Shown here: positions 17,232 through 25,891 of the stretch, piece by piece
Position numbering within the stretch: the stretch's first letter is position 1
Layout of the letters: every line of letters begins with the position of its first letter
From: Rhodospirillaceae bacterium
GTDB lineage: Bacteria; Pseudomonadota; Alphaproteobacteria; Rhodospirillales; JABJKH01
NCBI GenBank assembly: GCA_018660465.1
Contig: JABJKH010000118.1
Coordinates: forward strand, 1-33,654
Length of the DNA: 33,654 nt
Reading direction: 5' to 3'
Program-made: the position numbers and the translations under genes
Notes under the pieces: model-generated
Database searches by the model: none
Seen by the model: the letters and a program-made list of their open reading frames with translations, nothing else
What the model was told of the DNA's origin: nothing

Positions 17232-18901
17232 TTTGAAATCTGATCAAACCGCCATTTAACCGTTGCTTCGCTATCTTCCATGACACCTGAGACAACGATT
17301 TGGTTGCCGTGCCGGGGCTCACCCGGTTTGCCCAGATAAATGCTCTCTTCCAACGATATGCTGCCGCCAGCAGCGCGAAACCGCCACCCTGCACCCTTTC
17401 CCTTGGCCAGACGCAGCAAGACCCCTGTGCCATCCTGGACCAGGGAAGCTTGAACGAGCGGATGCAAATGAAAGCGGGCCGCGAAATACTTGCCGCCATC
17501 ACCGAGCAAATTGTCTTCGCCTCTAAAATCAACGCCAGCGGAATCCAGATAAAGTTTGCGCCGGTGGATCAATCCAAAAATAGATTTATAGCCTTCGTGA
17601 CTGGCTTCCAGCCAAATATTACCGTCGGCTTCGCGTCTCTGCACAGCGGTTTCCCGGGCCTGTTGCAAGGGGATCGGGCCCGTTGGCAGAACCAACGAGT
17701 TGGTGTCATTGACGCAAACTGTGGAATGCGCTGCCGTGGTTCGAGACGCCAGTGTCCAGGCTTCGTCGTGGCTGGCGTGGTTGCCGCAATTTACCACCAG
17801 CTTTTCCTTACCGATGCACATCTCGAAGCTAAGCGCGCCCGCATGAACGTTGTGGGCGGCGTCTTGCGGGGGGGCGCCACCGGTGTCCATCAAGATCAGG
17901 GTGCGTCCCGCGGTCAGGCGCTGGAAACCAGTGTGGGGTGCACTGGAGAGGGCTTTGCCTTTAACCGCAATCTTCCCCAGCACAGCATCCACGGCGCGGC
18001 CATCTTCTTCTGTTCCGCCGTTAAACAAGGCCAGACTGCCATCGCCCAAACGGTAGCCTCTGAGCATTGGCCCCATGCGGTCGAGGGCAGTTTGCAAAGC
18101 GACGGGAATTTCCACTTGGACAGCCTGTAACGCCTCGCGAATTTCGATGAGGCGGCGCAATACCCTAAGTTGGATTGACGGGCTGCGTTGGAAATGGCCG
18201 CCGTCCGGCATAATTTGACGGGCAATTTCTTGTTCCAACAAAGAAAGTCCCGATTCCAAGCCATCGCGGTTTCCAGGCAGGCAAATACCGCAAAGAATCT
18301 GCCCTTTAATGACGTCGAACAGGCTTGAATCGCGCAGACCCCACGTCGCCACCCGGTTCAAATGTCGGGACTGAATGGCGATAGAGGCGAGAAGTGCTTG
18401 GGCAAACTTCGGATCAGCAGATGCAGTGAGAAATTCGAAGCTCATCAACAAGTTGGCCAGCCGTTCGCCCAGGAGGTCAGGACGCCAGGGAAGGTCCTGC
18501 CACGTACCATGGGATTCCGACCAATCTGTCACCAGGTGCCGGGCTTTTTCCTTCGCAGGGTCACTGCCCAGCGCCCGCAGGTCCCGAAGCCAGGAAAACC
18601 CGTGCAGATAGGCTTGTTGAAACTCGTCTTGCTCTGTCGCTGGCCAAATTGGATCGCTCAATGTCAGCTGAAGATACTCAAATTGAAAAATATTATGCAG
18701 CAGGTTGGAGCCTTTACTCGCGTCACCGGGCCAAAGATCAGGCGGCGTATTTAAAATATTTTTGGGAGTCCGACCCCAAGTCAGGGTGCGCTGGTAAAGC
18801 TTGCTCGGGAACCATGTTGCAAGCAGTCGATGGGTTAACTTCTTGGGCGACAGCGTGCTCATAAGAAATTCTGGCGACGGACGTTTTTTGGCTTTAATCA
18901 T
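17228..18901 (-). CDS. Heparinase II/III-family protein
   Basis: This 557-residue protein has an alpha-helical toroid N-terminal half (WLRDLRALGS, LGERLANLLMSFEFL, RHLNRVATWGLRDSSLFDVIKG) and a beta-sandwich C-terminal half with NCGNHASHDEAW and AAHSTVCVNDTNS near residue 390, the typical heparinase II/III motif. These are polysaccharide lyases cleaving uronic-acid polymers, though many bacterial members in surface-polysaccharide loci are uncharacterised and may edit the cell's own polymer. No signal peptide is visible at the N terminus, which is unusual for a secreted lyase. An internal ATG at 18862 is an alternative start. Near rsmB but separated from it by 128 bp. Confidence 0.87.
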   Translation of the reverse strand: MIKAKKRPSPEFLMSTLSPKKLTHRLLATWFPSKLYQRTLTWGRTPKNILNTPPDLWPGDASKGSNLLHNIFQFEYLQLTLSDPIWPATEQDEFQQAYLHGFSWLRDLRALGSDPAKEKARHLVTDWSESHGTWQDLPWRPDLLGERLANLLMSFEFLTASADPKFAQALLASIAIQSRHLNRVATWGLRDSSLFDVIKGQILCGICLPGNRDGLESGLSLLEQEIARQIMPDGGHFQRSPSIQLRVLRRLIEIREALQAVQVEIPVALQTALDRMGPMLRGYRLGDGSLALFNGGTEEDGRAVDAVLGKIAVKGKALSSAPHTGFQRLTAGRTLILMDTGGAPPQDAAHNVHAGALSFEMCIGKEKLVVNCGNHASHDEAWTLASRTTAAHSTVCVNDTNSLVLPTGPIPLQQARETAVQRREADGNIWLEASHEGYKSIFGLIHRRKLYLDSAGVDFRGEDNLLGDGGKYFAARFHLHPLVQASLVQDGTGVLLRLAKGKGAGWRFRAAGGSISLEESIYLGKPGEPRHGNQIVVSGVMEDSEATVKWRFDQISN

Positions 18902-19029
18902 GATGCAATGTCCGACACTGAAAGTTTCGCCAGCGATATCATAGGATCAACGTGGTCTAAGGCGAATCGGTTGGTCCTAATTATTACCATTTCTCGGGCC
19001 TCGGGGCGGCATGTTTTTTTAACCGCAAG

Positions 19030-20346
19030 TTAGAGTCGTTTCCAGCGGGCCGCGAAAAATCCATCCATTCCGCCAAATTCAGGCCAATGGCAGGGCAGGG
19101 TGCGCAAGGTTCCTTCCCGCGTCAGAAAGGGTGCTAAATCCGGCCGTTCTTCGGGTGTGATAGGTTGGGGAGTCAGAAGGCCGGACTGATTAAGCTCAAC
19201 ATAAATCTCAACCCCCTCTTCGGGCTGCAAAGAACAGGTGCAATAGACCAATAAACCGCCCGGCTTCACCATATTGATGGCGGCGGCAGAGAGTCGGGAT
19301 TGTAAGTTGGTTAACTTGGTAACGTCCTCAGTTGATTTTAACCACCCGACATCTGGGTGACGCCGAAGGGTGCCGGTGGAAGAGCACGGCGCATCCAACA
19401 GCACCGCGTCCGCAAGTTCTTTCGGCTGCCACGATTCGGCGTCTGCTGTAACTGTTTCAACGTCAAGGTTAAGCCGGGCAAGGTTGGCCCGAAGCCGTTT
19501 ATTTCGGTTTTCAGAACGATCGACGGCAACGACGTTGGCCCCCAAAGCGGCCAATTGCGCTGATTTTCCACCAGGGGCAGCGCAGAGATCAATCACGGTC
19601 TTGCCCTTAACGTCCCCCAACAAGGTCACCGGTAAGGCGGCGGCTGCATCTTGAACCCACCACGTCCCCTCCTCAAATCCAGGCAACTCTGTCACCCGGC
19701 CACCCGTGGCGCGGCGGAGCGACCCAGTTGGAAGAGCTTTTGCTTCTAATTGTTTGGCCCAGATTTCTGGGTCTTGGGCGACTGTAATATCCAGTGGTGG
19801 CTCGCTGGCGTGGGCTTCGGCGATTTGGCGGCAGAGGTCTTCGCCATAGGCTGTGGTCCAGCTGTCCCAAAGCCAGGGCGGTGTGTTCAGGCGCGCTTCG
19901 TCTTGAGTCGAGATCAGTTTTTGGCCTTCACGCGTAAGCCGACGGAGTACGGCGTTGACCATTTTTTTATGGGCGGTAAAGCCAAGTTCTGCCGTCATAT
20001 CAACAGATTCGTTGACCGCCGCATGAATTGCAGTATTCAGAAACAGCACCTGCGCAATACCCAAACGTAGAATATTTTGGAGGCCGCGGGCTTTCCTTGG
20101 GATTTTCCGTTCCAAGCAATGGCTGATCAGCGCATCAATCTGACCGCGACGGCGCAGAACGACCATAACCAGAGAGCGCGCAAACGCCCGGTCACGGACC
20201 GACAGCGCGTTCAGGCGGTCTTGGTTCTCAAGCACTTCATCAAGCGGGCGTTTTTGCCCAATAACGGCATCAAGCACCTGATAGGCGGCATGTCTGGGCA
20301 TTGACGGTCCAAAAAAAGGTTGATCTGTGAATCCTTTAGTAGGCAT
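19030..20346 (-). CDS. rsmB: 16S rRNA m5C967 methyltransferase (RsmB/Sun)
   Basis: This 438-residue protein has the NusB-like N-terminal domain (AAYQVLDAVIGQKRPLDEVL, DRAFARSLVMVVLRR) and a C-terminal SAM-dependent methyltransferase with VIDLCAAPGGKSAQLA, VVAVDRSENRNKRL, LLDAPCSSTGTLRRHPD and VYCTCSLQPEEG; both catalytic cysteines are present. RsmB methylates C967 of 16S rRNA. I chose the ATG at 20346; the ATG at 20301 (before PRHAAYQVL) is closer to the usual family start and is a real alternative, since neither has a clear ribosome-binding site. It is divergent from the DUF1674 gene. Confidence 0.93.
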   Translation of the reverse strand: MPTKGFTDQPFFGPSMPRHAAYQVLDAVIGQKRPLDEVLENQDRLNALSVRDRAFARSLVMVVLRRRGQIDALISHCLERKIPRKARGLQNILRLGIAQVLFLNTAIHAAVNESVDMTAELGFTAHKKMVNAVLRRLTREGQKLISTQDEARLNTPPWLWDSWTTAYGEDLCRQIAEAHASEPPLDITVAQDPEIWAKQLEAKALPTGSLRRATGGRVTELPGFEEGTWWVQDAAAALPVTLLGDVKGKTVIDLCAAPGGKSAQLAALGANVVAVDRSENRNKRLRANLARLNLDVETVTADAESWQPKELADAVLLDAPCSSTGTLRRHPDVGWLKSTEDVTKLTNLQSRLSAAAINMVKPGGLLVYCTCSLQPEEGVEIYVELNQSGLLTPQPITPEERPDLAPFLTREGTLRTLPCHWPEFGGMDGFFAARWKRL

Positions 20347-20406
20347 GTAAGCGGGTCGCTTCAACCCCTCCCGGTAATTGCGGGGGCACCTAAATGGGAA
20401 AGTTCG

Positions 20407-20604
20407 ATGGAACCGAATAAAAAATCCAAAGAAAATAGGGCGTCCGAGGCAAGCGAGGGCGTTCAGGAAACTGCACCCGGCGACCCTTCTAAAAAACCTG
20501 CAGAGGCCCAAGAGTCTAAGGTTGAGGAATCCGGCGGACCCACAGGGCCGGACCCAACCCGGTATGGGGATTGGGAACGTAAGGGTCGCTGCGTAGATTT
20601 TTAA
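20407..20604 (+). CDS. DUF1674 / SDHAF4-like succinate dehydrogenase assembly factor
   Basis: This 65-residue protein has a charged, low-complexity N terminus and the conserved C-terminal block GPTGPDPTRYGDWERKGRC followed by VDF, the signature of DUF1674/SDHAF4. In mitochondria SDHAF4 binds flavinated SdhA and helps it join SdhB; bacterial members are expected to do the same. GGGAAAG lies about 6 bases before the ATG at 20407. It stands alone, divergent from rsmB, with no sdh genes in the window. Confidence 0.85.
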   Translation: MEPNKKSKENRASEASEGVQETAPGDPSKKPAEAQESKVEESGGPTGPDPTRYGDWERKGRCVDF

Positions 20605-20772
20605 ATTAGTTTTGGCCTACGGCACGAACAGGGCTTTGCTGCTTGCATTTTAATACACTTAATAGTTTTTTATTATAAATATTAAGCAAGTTTAAATCGT
20701 AAATAGATTGCATTTGTTCCTATTTTGTTCTAGCTTAAGAGCATTATTGACCCTCGATTCGAGTCCTGTGCC

Positions 20773-21216
20773 ATGATGATGATAATTCGGAAAATATATT
20801 TCATACTTTTATTCGGGTTCGCTGTGCCCTTCGGTGTGGAAGCCAAGGAATTTTTGCCGGGACCTGTCCGGGCTGAAGTGGTTCGGGTGGTTGATGGAGA
20901 TTCGCTTGTGCTGCGGGCAAGAATTTGGTTGGGCCAGCGCGTTGAAACTCAAGTCCGAATTAATGGTGTGGATACGCCGGAGCTACGAGGCAAGTGTGAT
21001 CACGAACGGCGACTGGCAAAAGCGGCACGCACATTTGTTTTGGAACACCTAGCAAATGGCGGTGTCCACCTTCACGATATCCACTACGGAAAATACGCGG
21101 GTCGGGTGGTTGCGCGAGTTGTTTTGGCGGACGGACGAGATTTGGCGAAGGCGTTGATAAAAGCTGGATTGGGCAGGGCCTACACCGGCGGACGGCGCAG
21201 GCCCTGGTGCCCATAG
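20773..21216 (+). CDS. Exported thermonuclease-family (SNase-like) protein
   Basis: This 147-residue protein begins with a signal peptide (basic IRK, then YFILLFGFAVPFG, likely cleavage after VEA). The SNase OB-fold follows: VVRVVDGDSLVLRA, then QVRINGVDTPELRGKC, which carries the catalytic Arg, Asp and Glu, then GKYAGRVVARV with the second catalytic Arg. Members cut DNA and RNA in a calcium-dependent way; short single-domain versions like this occur widely in alphaproteobacteria with unproven function. Three consecutive ATG codons make the exact start uncertain by two residues. The 168-bp upstream region is AT-rich. Confidence 0.88.
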   Translation: MMMIIRKIYFILLFGFAVPFGVEAKEFLPGPVRAEVVRVVDGDSLVLRARIWLGQRVETQVRINGVDTPELRGKCDHERRLAKAARTFVLEHLANGGVHLHDIHYGKYAGRVVARVVLADGRDLAKALIKAGLGRAYTGGRRRPWCP

Positions 21217-21217
21217 G

Positions 21218-23155
21218 TCATCTGTTTTGCCGATTATCCACCAAATCTGTGACCACGCTGGGATCGGCCAAGGTCGATGTATCGCCCAGGTCTTCATAAT
21301 CATTGGCGGCAATTTTCCGAAGAATGCGCCGCATGATCTTACCGGATCGGGTCTTGGGTAAACCGGGCGCCCATTGGATGGCATCCGGCGTCGCAATCGG
21401 GCCAATTTCTTTGCGGACCCACTGGACTAGCTCTGTCCTAAGCTCATCTGACGGTTCTTCGCCTGCGATCAAGGTGACATAGGCATAGATGCCTTGGCCC
21501 TTAATCTCATGCGGCATGCCGACAACGGCGGACTCTGCGACCAGCTTATGAGCGACCAAGGCGCTTTCCACTTCTGCCGTACCCATGCGGTGACCGGAGA
21601 TGTTAAGCACGTCATCGACCCGACCCGTGATCCAATAATAGCCGTCCTCATCCCGACGACAGCCATCGCCGGTGAAGTATTTGCCGGCATAGGTCGAGAA
21701 ATAAGTTTCCTCGAACCGATCATGATCGCCGTAGAGCGAACGCATCTGCCCGGGCCAACTGTCCAGCATGGTTAGATTGCCCTGACAGGCCCCGTCTTGG
21801 ACGTTGCCTTCTTCATCAACGATGGCAGGCTTAATACCAAAGAAAGGACGCGTCGCTGACCCCGGCTTGGTCGCCGTAGCACCCGGCAGAGGCGTGATCA
21901 AAATGCCGCCGGTTTCGGTTTGCCACCAAGTATCAACGATGGGGCAGCGTTCGTCGCCAACCACCTCGTGATACCATCTCCAGGCTTCTGGGTTGATGGG
22001 CTCGCCAACCGTGCCCAGTAGCCTGAGCGATTTCCGGCTGGTCGCCTTTACCGGTCCATCACCATCCCGCATCAGAGCGCGCAACGCCGTGGGGGCGGTG
22101 TAAAAAATATTCACGTCGTGCTTGTCACAGACCTGCCAGAACCTGGACACGTCCGGATAATTCGGCACACCTTCGAACATCAAAGTCACCGCGCCATTGG
22201 CCAGCGGCCCATAGACGATATAGGTGTGACCCGTCACCCAGCCGACATCCGCCGTGCACCAGTAAATATCGCCATCATGATAATCGAACACGTACTGATG
22301 GGTCATTGAGGCATAGACCATATAGCCGCCGGTGGTGTGGAGAACCCCCTTCGGTTTACCGGTCGAACCCGACGTATAAAGGATAAACATCGGGTCTTCC
22401 GCGCCCATTTCTTCAGGTGGGCAGTCGGGTGATGCAGCGGCAGTAACGTCTTCGTACCAAACGTCGCGACCGTCCGTCCAATCGATCGCACCGCCAGTGC
22501 GTTTGCAAACAATTACGGTTTTGATCGTTGGGCATTGCGCGACAGCAGCATCCGTATTGGCTTTCAAGGGAATGGGCTTCGCACCCCGGACCCCTTCGTC
22601 AGACGTGATCACGCAGTTTGAATCGCAATCTTGAATGCGCCCCGCCAAGGCATCCGGCGAAAATCCACCGAACACCACCGAATGGATCGCACCAATGCGG
22701 GTGCACGCCAGCATGGCGACCGCGGCTTCCGGCGTCATTGGCATATAAATCGTGACCACGTCACCTTTTTTGATGTCGCGCGCCTTCATCGCGTTGGCCA
22801 GGCGGCAGACCCGTTCGTGCAGGTCTTTATAGGTGATGTGTTCGCTGACCGTCGGGTCGTCACCTTCCCAGATAATCGCGGTTTGGTCGCCCCGGGTGGC
22901 CAGGTGCCGGTCCAGGCAATTGGCGGATGCGTTTAACGTGCCGTCTTCATACCACTTGATAGAGACCGGCTTGTCGTAGGTTGTATTTTTGATCTTGGTG
23001 TAGGGTTTGATCCAGTCAATGCGTTTGCCTTCTTCACCCCAGAAGCCTTCCGGGTCATCGACGGACTGCTTGTACATTTCCAAATATTTATCGTTGTCTG
23101 CCCAGGCGCGATTTGCGACCTCGTCGGCGACAGGAAATACTAGGTCTTCACTCAT
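21218..23155 (-). CDS. acs: Acetyl-CoA synthetase (AMP-forming)
   Basis: This 645-residue enzyme activates acetate to acetyl-CoA via acetyl-AMP. Visible are the P-loop-like [22 protein letters not shown], the hinge region [20 protein letters not shown], and [15 protein letters not shown] near the C terminus, whose lysine is the site of regulatory acetylation in the family. Length is typical (about 650). The start at 23155 follows a GGGAGG ribosome-binding site; the frame extends upstream to 23317 but the added residues are unlike the family. It ends 1 bp from the convergent nuclease gene and lies 71 bp after the Rieske gene on the same strand, so it may share the tail of that operon. Confidence 0.97.
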   Translation of the reverse strand: MSEDLVFPVADEVANRAWADNDKYLEMYKQSVDDPEGFWGEEGKRIDWIKPYTKIKNTTYDKPVSIKWYEDGTLNASANCLDRHLATRGDQTAIIWEGDDPTVSEHITYKDLHERVCRLANAMKARDIKKGDVVTIYMPMTPEAAVAMLACTRIGAIHSVVFGGFSPDALAGRIQDCDSNCVITSDEGVRGAKPIPLKANTDAAVAQCPTIKTVIVCKRTGGAIDWTDGRDVWYEDVTAAASPDCPPEEMGAEDPMFILYTSGSTGKPKGVLHTTGGYMVYASMTHQYVFDYHDGDIYWCTADVGWVTGHTYIVYGPLANGAVTLMFEGVPNYPDVSRFWQVCDKHDVNIFYTAPTALRALMRDGDGPVKATSRKSLRLLGTVGEPINPEAWRWYHEVVGDERCPIVDTWWQTETGGILITPLPGATATKPGSATRPFFGIKPAIVDEEGNVQDGACQGNLTMLDSWPGQMRSLYGDHDRFEETYFSTYAGKYFTGDGCRRDEDGYYWITGRVDDVLNISGHRMGTAEVESALVAHKLVAESAVVGMPHEIKGQGIYAYVTLIAGEEPSDELRTELVQWVRKEIGPIATPDAIQWAPGLPKTRSGKIMRRILRKIAANDYEDLGDTSTLADPSVVTDLVDNRQNR

Positions 23156-23226
23156 GCGATCATCCCTCCCAAGAATCTTTCTTAATCGTTTCGTTATCCT
23201 AAAAGTATCGCGATTCGAATTACGGT

Positions 23227-23568
23227 TCAATCGTCGTTGATAAGATAGATCTCGGTATCGCGAATTTCGAACGGGACGGGGGTTAAAAGTTCCCCCGGAC
23301 AGGGCTGGGAAATACACACCCCCGTCTTTATTTCAAAGTACGCCAAGTGATTGGCGCAGAGAATATGGTTCTTTTCAACGTCCAGGAATTGATCCCGTGT
23401 GAAGTCCAGAGTCAGTCCGGTGTGGGGGCAGCTATTGAGATAAAGATAAATCTGGTCCTCCTTACGGACCGCGAACAGGCTACGCTCGCGTCCCTGAAAG
23501 GGGGCCATAAATTCTTTGCTGTCACCGTCGGGGATATCATCGAAGGCGCACAAGAGGTGGTCGCTCAA
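23227..23568 (-). CDS. Rieske-type [2Fe-2S] ferredoxin
   Basis: This 113-residue single-domain Rieske protein has both cluster-binding motifs: CPHTGL (CxH) near residue 47 and CANHLAYF (CxxH) near residue 72. Small cytosolic Rieske ferredoxins pass electrons to oxygenases or other redox enzymes, but no oxygenase is in the window. The start codon is TTG and overlaps the TGA of the preceding EVE gene by four bases (TTGA), which suggests translational coupling. It is the last gene before acs in the tsaD-gpsA run. Confidence 0.88.
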   Translation of the reverse strand: MSDHLLCAFDDIPDGDSKEFMAPFQGRERSLFAVRKEDQIYLYLNSCPHTGLTLDFTRDQFLDVEKNHILCANHLAYFEIKTGVCISQPCPGELLTPVPFEIRDTEIYLINDD

Positions 23569-23978
23569 GGATCGATCCCACCCATTTCACAGATGATCCG
23601 CCATTCTTCGTCACCAACCGGGCAGACGGATAATCTTGATTGGCGCACCAAGGCCAAGTCGTGCAAGCGTTCGTCCGCCTTGATGTCCGCCAACGTCACG
23701 GGTGTTTTTAGCGAATACAATGCCTTGAAATCGACCATGCCAAACTTTTCAGACTTATCCGTATGGTCGGGGTAATAGTCGCTGACCACTTCCATCACGC
23801 CGACGATCTGCTTTTCTTTTACCGAGTGGTAGAAGAATGCCTTCTCCCCGATCTTCATCGCCTTCATGTTGTTGCAGGCTTGATGGCTGCGCACGCCATC
23901 CCAATGCTCAACACCTTTTTTAACGTGATCGTCCCACGACCACGCCCCTGGTTCAGATTTCGCAAGCCAATATGCCAA
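23565..23978 (-). CDS. EVE-domain protein
   Basis: This 137-residue protein is a single EVE domain (PUA-like fold): WLAKSEPGAWSWDDHV at the N terminus, HWDGVRSHQACNNMKAMKIG, FFYHSVKEKQIVGVMEVV and RLSVCPVGDEEW. EVE domains bind modified bases in nucleic acids; stand-alone bacterial versions are linked to tRNA or RNA modification but their exact role is unsettled. The start reads TTG with GGAGG five bases upstream, giving strong support. It is placed 20 bp after a YciI gene and overlaps the Rieske gene, as in many alphaproteobacteria. Confidence 0.92.
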   Translation of the reverse strand: MAYWLAKSEPGAWSWDDHVKKGVEHWDGVRSHQACNNMKAMKIGEKAFFYHSVKEKQIVGVMEVVSDYYPDHTDKSEKFGMVDFKALYSLKTPVTLADIKADERLHDLALVRQSRLSVCPVGDEEWRIICEMGGIDP

Positions 23979-23998
23979 TTGATCCTCCGTTGCCTTTA

Positions 23999-24286
23999 CT
24001 AATTTTCTTTCGGAATGACCTTGAGAATAGGCTGGACGGTCTTTGATTGAAACAAGTCCACCTGCTCATAAGGGTCCGCTTGTGTGATCGCTTCAGCCTC
24101 TGATTTCGATTCGGCCTCAACAACCCAGACACTGCCATTCATGGTTTTTTCATCATCATCAAGTGTGGGTCCGGCGAACACCAATGTATCACCGAGCGTA
24201 TCTGCATATTCCAGGTGCGCAGGTCGGGTCTTCGACCGCAGGGCTTCAGTCCCCGGCTTATCCAAGCGATAGATGAAATAATGCAA
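23999..24286 (-). CDS. YciI-family protein (second copy)
   Basis: This 95-residue protein has the YciI ferredoxin-like fold: YFIYRLDKPGTEALR, RPAHLEYADTLGDTLVFAGPT, GSVWVVEAESKSEAEAI and ADPYEQVDLF. The conserved His in the AHLEY segment and Asp in the DPY segment are the putative active-site residues. Biochemical function in this position is not known. The start codon reads TTG and lies 9 bp after the first YciI gene, with only a weak ribosome-binding site, so it may be coupled to the upstream gene. Confidence 0.85.
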   Translation of the reverse strand: MHYFIYRLDKPGTEALRSKTRPAHLEYADTLGDTLVFAGPTLDDDEKTMNGSVWVVEAESKSEAEAITQADPYEQVDLFQSKTVQPILKVIPKEN

Positions 24287-24295
24287 AGTGCTGCT

Positions 24296-24583
24296 CTACA
24301 GTTCTTTCGGCTTCACTTCGCGCCATGCATGAACGTCAGTGCTTTCGAACAGCCCTGCCTTGGCGTAAGGATCGCCAGCAGCCCATTCTCTGGCTTGCTC
24401 AATAGTATCGAATTCCATGATCAAAAGGCTGCCAATGGGAGACTCTCCATCGTCCGTCATGATCGGCCCAACTGACAGCATCTTGTCCGCGTGTTCCTTG
24501 AGGTATTCCAAATGCACAGGCCGTGTTTCCATCCGGAGCGATAGATGATCGGCTTTGTCTTTGGCGTAAATGGAGAAATACAT
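24296..24583 (-). CDS. YciI-family protein (first copy)
   Basis: Also 95 residues and paralogous to the following gene: YFSIYAKDKADHLSLR, RPVHLEYLKEHADKMLSVGP, GSLLIMEFDTIEQAREW and GDPYAKAGLF. The paired His and Asp of the family are present. GGAAAGGA precedes the ATG at good spacing. It follows gpsA by 26 bp. Tandem YciI genes are likely the result of an old duplication since they have diverged clearly in sequence while keeping length and motifs. Confidence 0.88.
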   Translation of the reverse strand: MYFSIYAKDKADHLSLRMETRPVHLEYLKEHADKMLSVGPIMTDDGESPIGSLLIMEFDTIEQAREWAAGDPYAKAGLFESTDVHAWREVKPKEL

Positions 24584-24609
24584 GGAAGTTCCTTTCCTGG
24601 AGTAAAATT

Positions 24610-25599
24610 CTAGATTTCGTTGACAAGAGGCCGGGCCAGCAGTCCGGAAATGGCTTTGTCGATGTCCGCACCATGGTTCAGCACCTGATCAACCGTCGCG
24701 CACAGCGGCATTTCGACATTCAGGCGCTTCGCAAGCGCTGTTACCGCCGCCGTGGTGTAGACACCTTCGGCAACTGTTTTACGAGCCTTCATAATAGATT
24801 CAAGGGTTTCCCCCTTTCCCAAGGCAACGCCCAAGGAAAAATTCCGAGACTGCATGGCGTTACAAGTCAAGGTGATATCGCCAATACCGGATAGCCCCAT
24901 TAGGGTCTCTGATCGCGCCCCTTTAGCTAAGCCAAGCCGAACAATTTCAGCCAGCCCTCGGGTCAGTAACATGGCGCGAGTATTGTCGCCCATGCCGCGG
25001 CCTTCGACCGCACCGCAGGCAATCGCCAGGACATTCTTAACCGCGCCGCCCAATTGTGCGCCCATGACATCGTCTGATAGGTAGGTTCTGAACTTCGCCG
25101 TGCCAATGGCATCGACCAAACGTTGGCCGATTTCTTTATCAGCACAGGCCAGGGTGACCCCCGTCGGTCGTTCCTTCGCAACTTCGATGGCAAAGGTGGG
25201 ACCGGACAGAACAGCGAGCGGCGCATCCGGCAGCGCCTCGGCTACAACTTCGCCCATCATCGCCGATGTTCCCATTTCTATGCCCTTGGAACAGATCACG
25301 GCGGGCACACCGGATTTCCAAGCAGGCGCAACTTTTTCACAGATCGTGCGAAGATGTTGCGCCGGGGCCACCACCAGAACCGCATCCGCATCCGCAGCCT
25401 CAGCCAAATCAGGGGTCGCGTGAATGCTGGAATCCAGCGTCACGTCCGGCAGAAAAATAGGATTTGTATGGCTGGAATTAATTGCTTCGACGACTTCGGG
25501 TTCGTGCGCTTGCATGACCACATCGCGTCCCGCGCGCCGAACCGCCATGGCCAACGCCGTCCCCCAGGCTCCCGCCCCGATGATACCGATTTTATTCAT
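24610..25599 (-). CDS. gpsA: NAD(P)+ glycerol-3-phosphate dehydrogenase
   Basis: This 329-residue enzyme makes sn-glycerol 3-phosphate from dihydroxyacetone phosphate for phospholipid synthesis. It shows IGIIGAGAWGTALA (Rossmann motif), NPIFLPDVTLD, VICSKGIE, VLSGPTFAIEVA, the catalytic lysine in GGAVKNVLAIACG, and GLSGIGDITLTC. Length is typical. It lies in the same orientation between the small exported peptide gene and the YciI pair; the tsaD-gpsA-YciI-EVE order is common in alphaproteobacteria. Confidence 0.97.
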   Translation of the reverse strand: MNKIGIIGAGAWGTALAMAVRRAGRDVVMQAHEPEVVEAINSSHTNPIFLPDVTLDSSIHATPDLAEAADADAVLVVAPAQHLRTICEKVAPAWKSGVPAVICSKGIEMGTSAMMGEVVAEALPDAPLAVLSGPTFAIEVAKERPTGVTLACADKEIGQRLVDAIGTAKFRTYLSDDVMGAQLGGAVKNVLAIACGAVEGRGMGDNTRAMLLTRGLAEIVRLGLAKGARSETLMGLSGIGDITLTCNAMQSRNFSLGVALGKGETLESIMKARKTVAEGVYTTAAVTALAKRLNVEMPLCATVDQVLNHGADIDKAISGLLARPLVNEI

Positions 25600-25650
25600 G
25601 GTAATTTTCTAAGTCAGACCCGCCCTTAGGTCAAACCAGATGAGACTAAT

Positions 25651-25818
25651 TCAGCAGAGATGCTCACCAACCACATGATCCTGATTGCCGCCGGATTGCT
25701 CAGGCGCGGGCAAAAGGTCTTCAAGCGTTAGGCCGCCTGGGAAAGGGCCTGCGTGCGCAGGAGCGGCGGTAAATCCGAAAACCGCAAACACGGCGACAAT
25801 GATGAAATGCTTTTGCAC
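25651..25818 (-). CDS. Small exported hypothetical peptide, 55 residues
   Basis: A GTG at 25818 opens a 55-codon frame ending in TGA at 25651. The product has a clear signal peptide: QKH, then a hydrophobic core FIIVAVFAVFGF, then an AxA cleavage site (TAAPAHAG). The predicted mature part of about 32 residues starts near GPFPGGLTLEDLLPAPEQ and ends in HLC, leaving a single C-terminal cysteine. GGGAA lies about 10 bases before the GTG. The frame fits between tsaD (73 bp upstream) and gpsA (51 bp downstream) on the same strand. No family is recognised. The signal peptide makes a chance frame less likely, but expression is unproven. Confidence 0.6.
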   Translation of the reverse strand: MQKHFIIVAVFAVFGFTAAPAHAGPFPGGLTLEDLLPAPEQSGGNQDHVVGEHLC

Positions 25819-25891
25819 GTTCGAAGTTTCCCAAGTTAGTAATGAGTCTACTGCAAGCGCTTAGTATCAAGAAATCACGATTTCGCTAGGC

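Noticed and set aside
17300-18130. 276-codon plus-strand frame opposite the heparinase-like gene
   Set aside because: It is an antisense shadow; the heparinase II/III motif region is encoded on the minus strand through the same bases.
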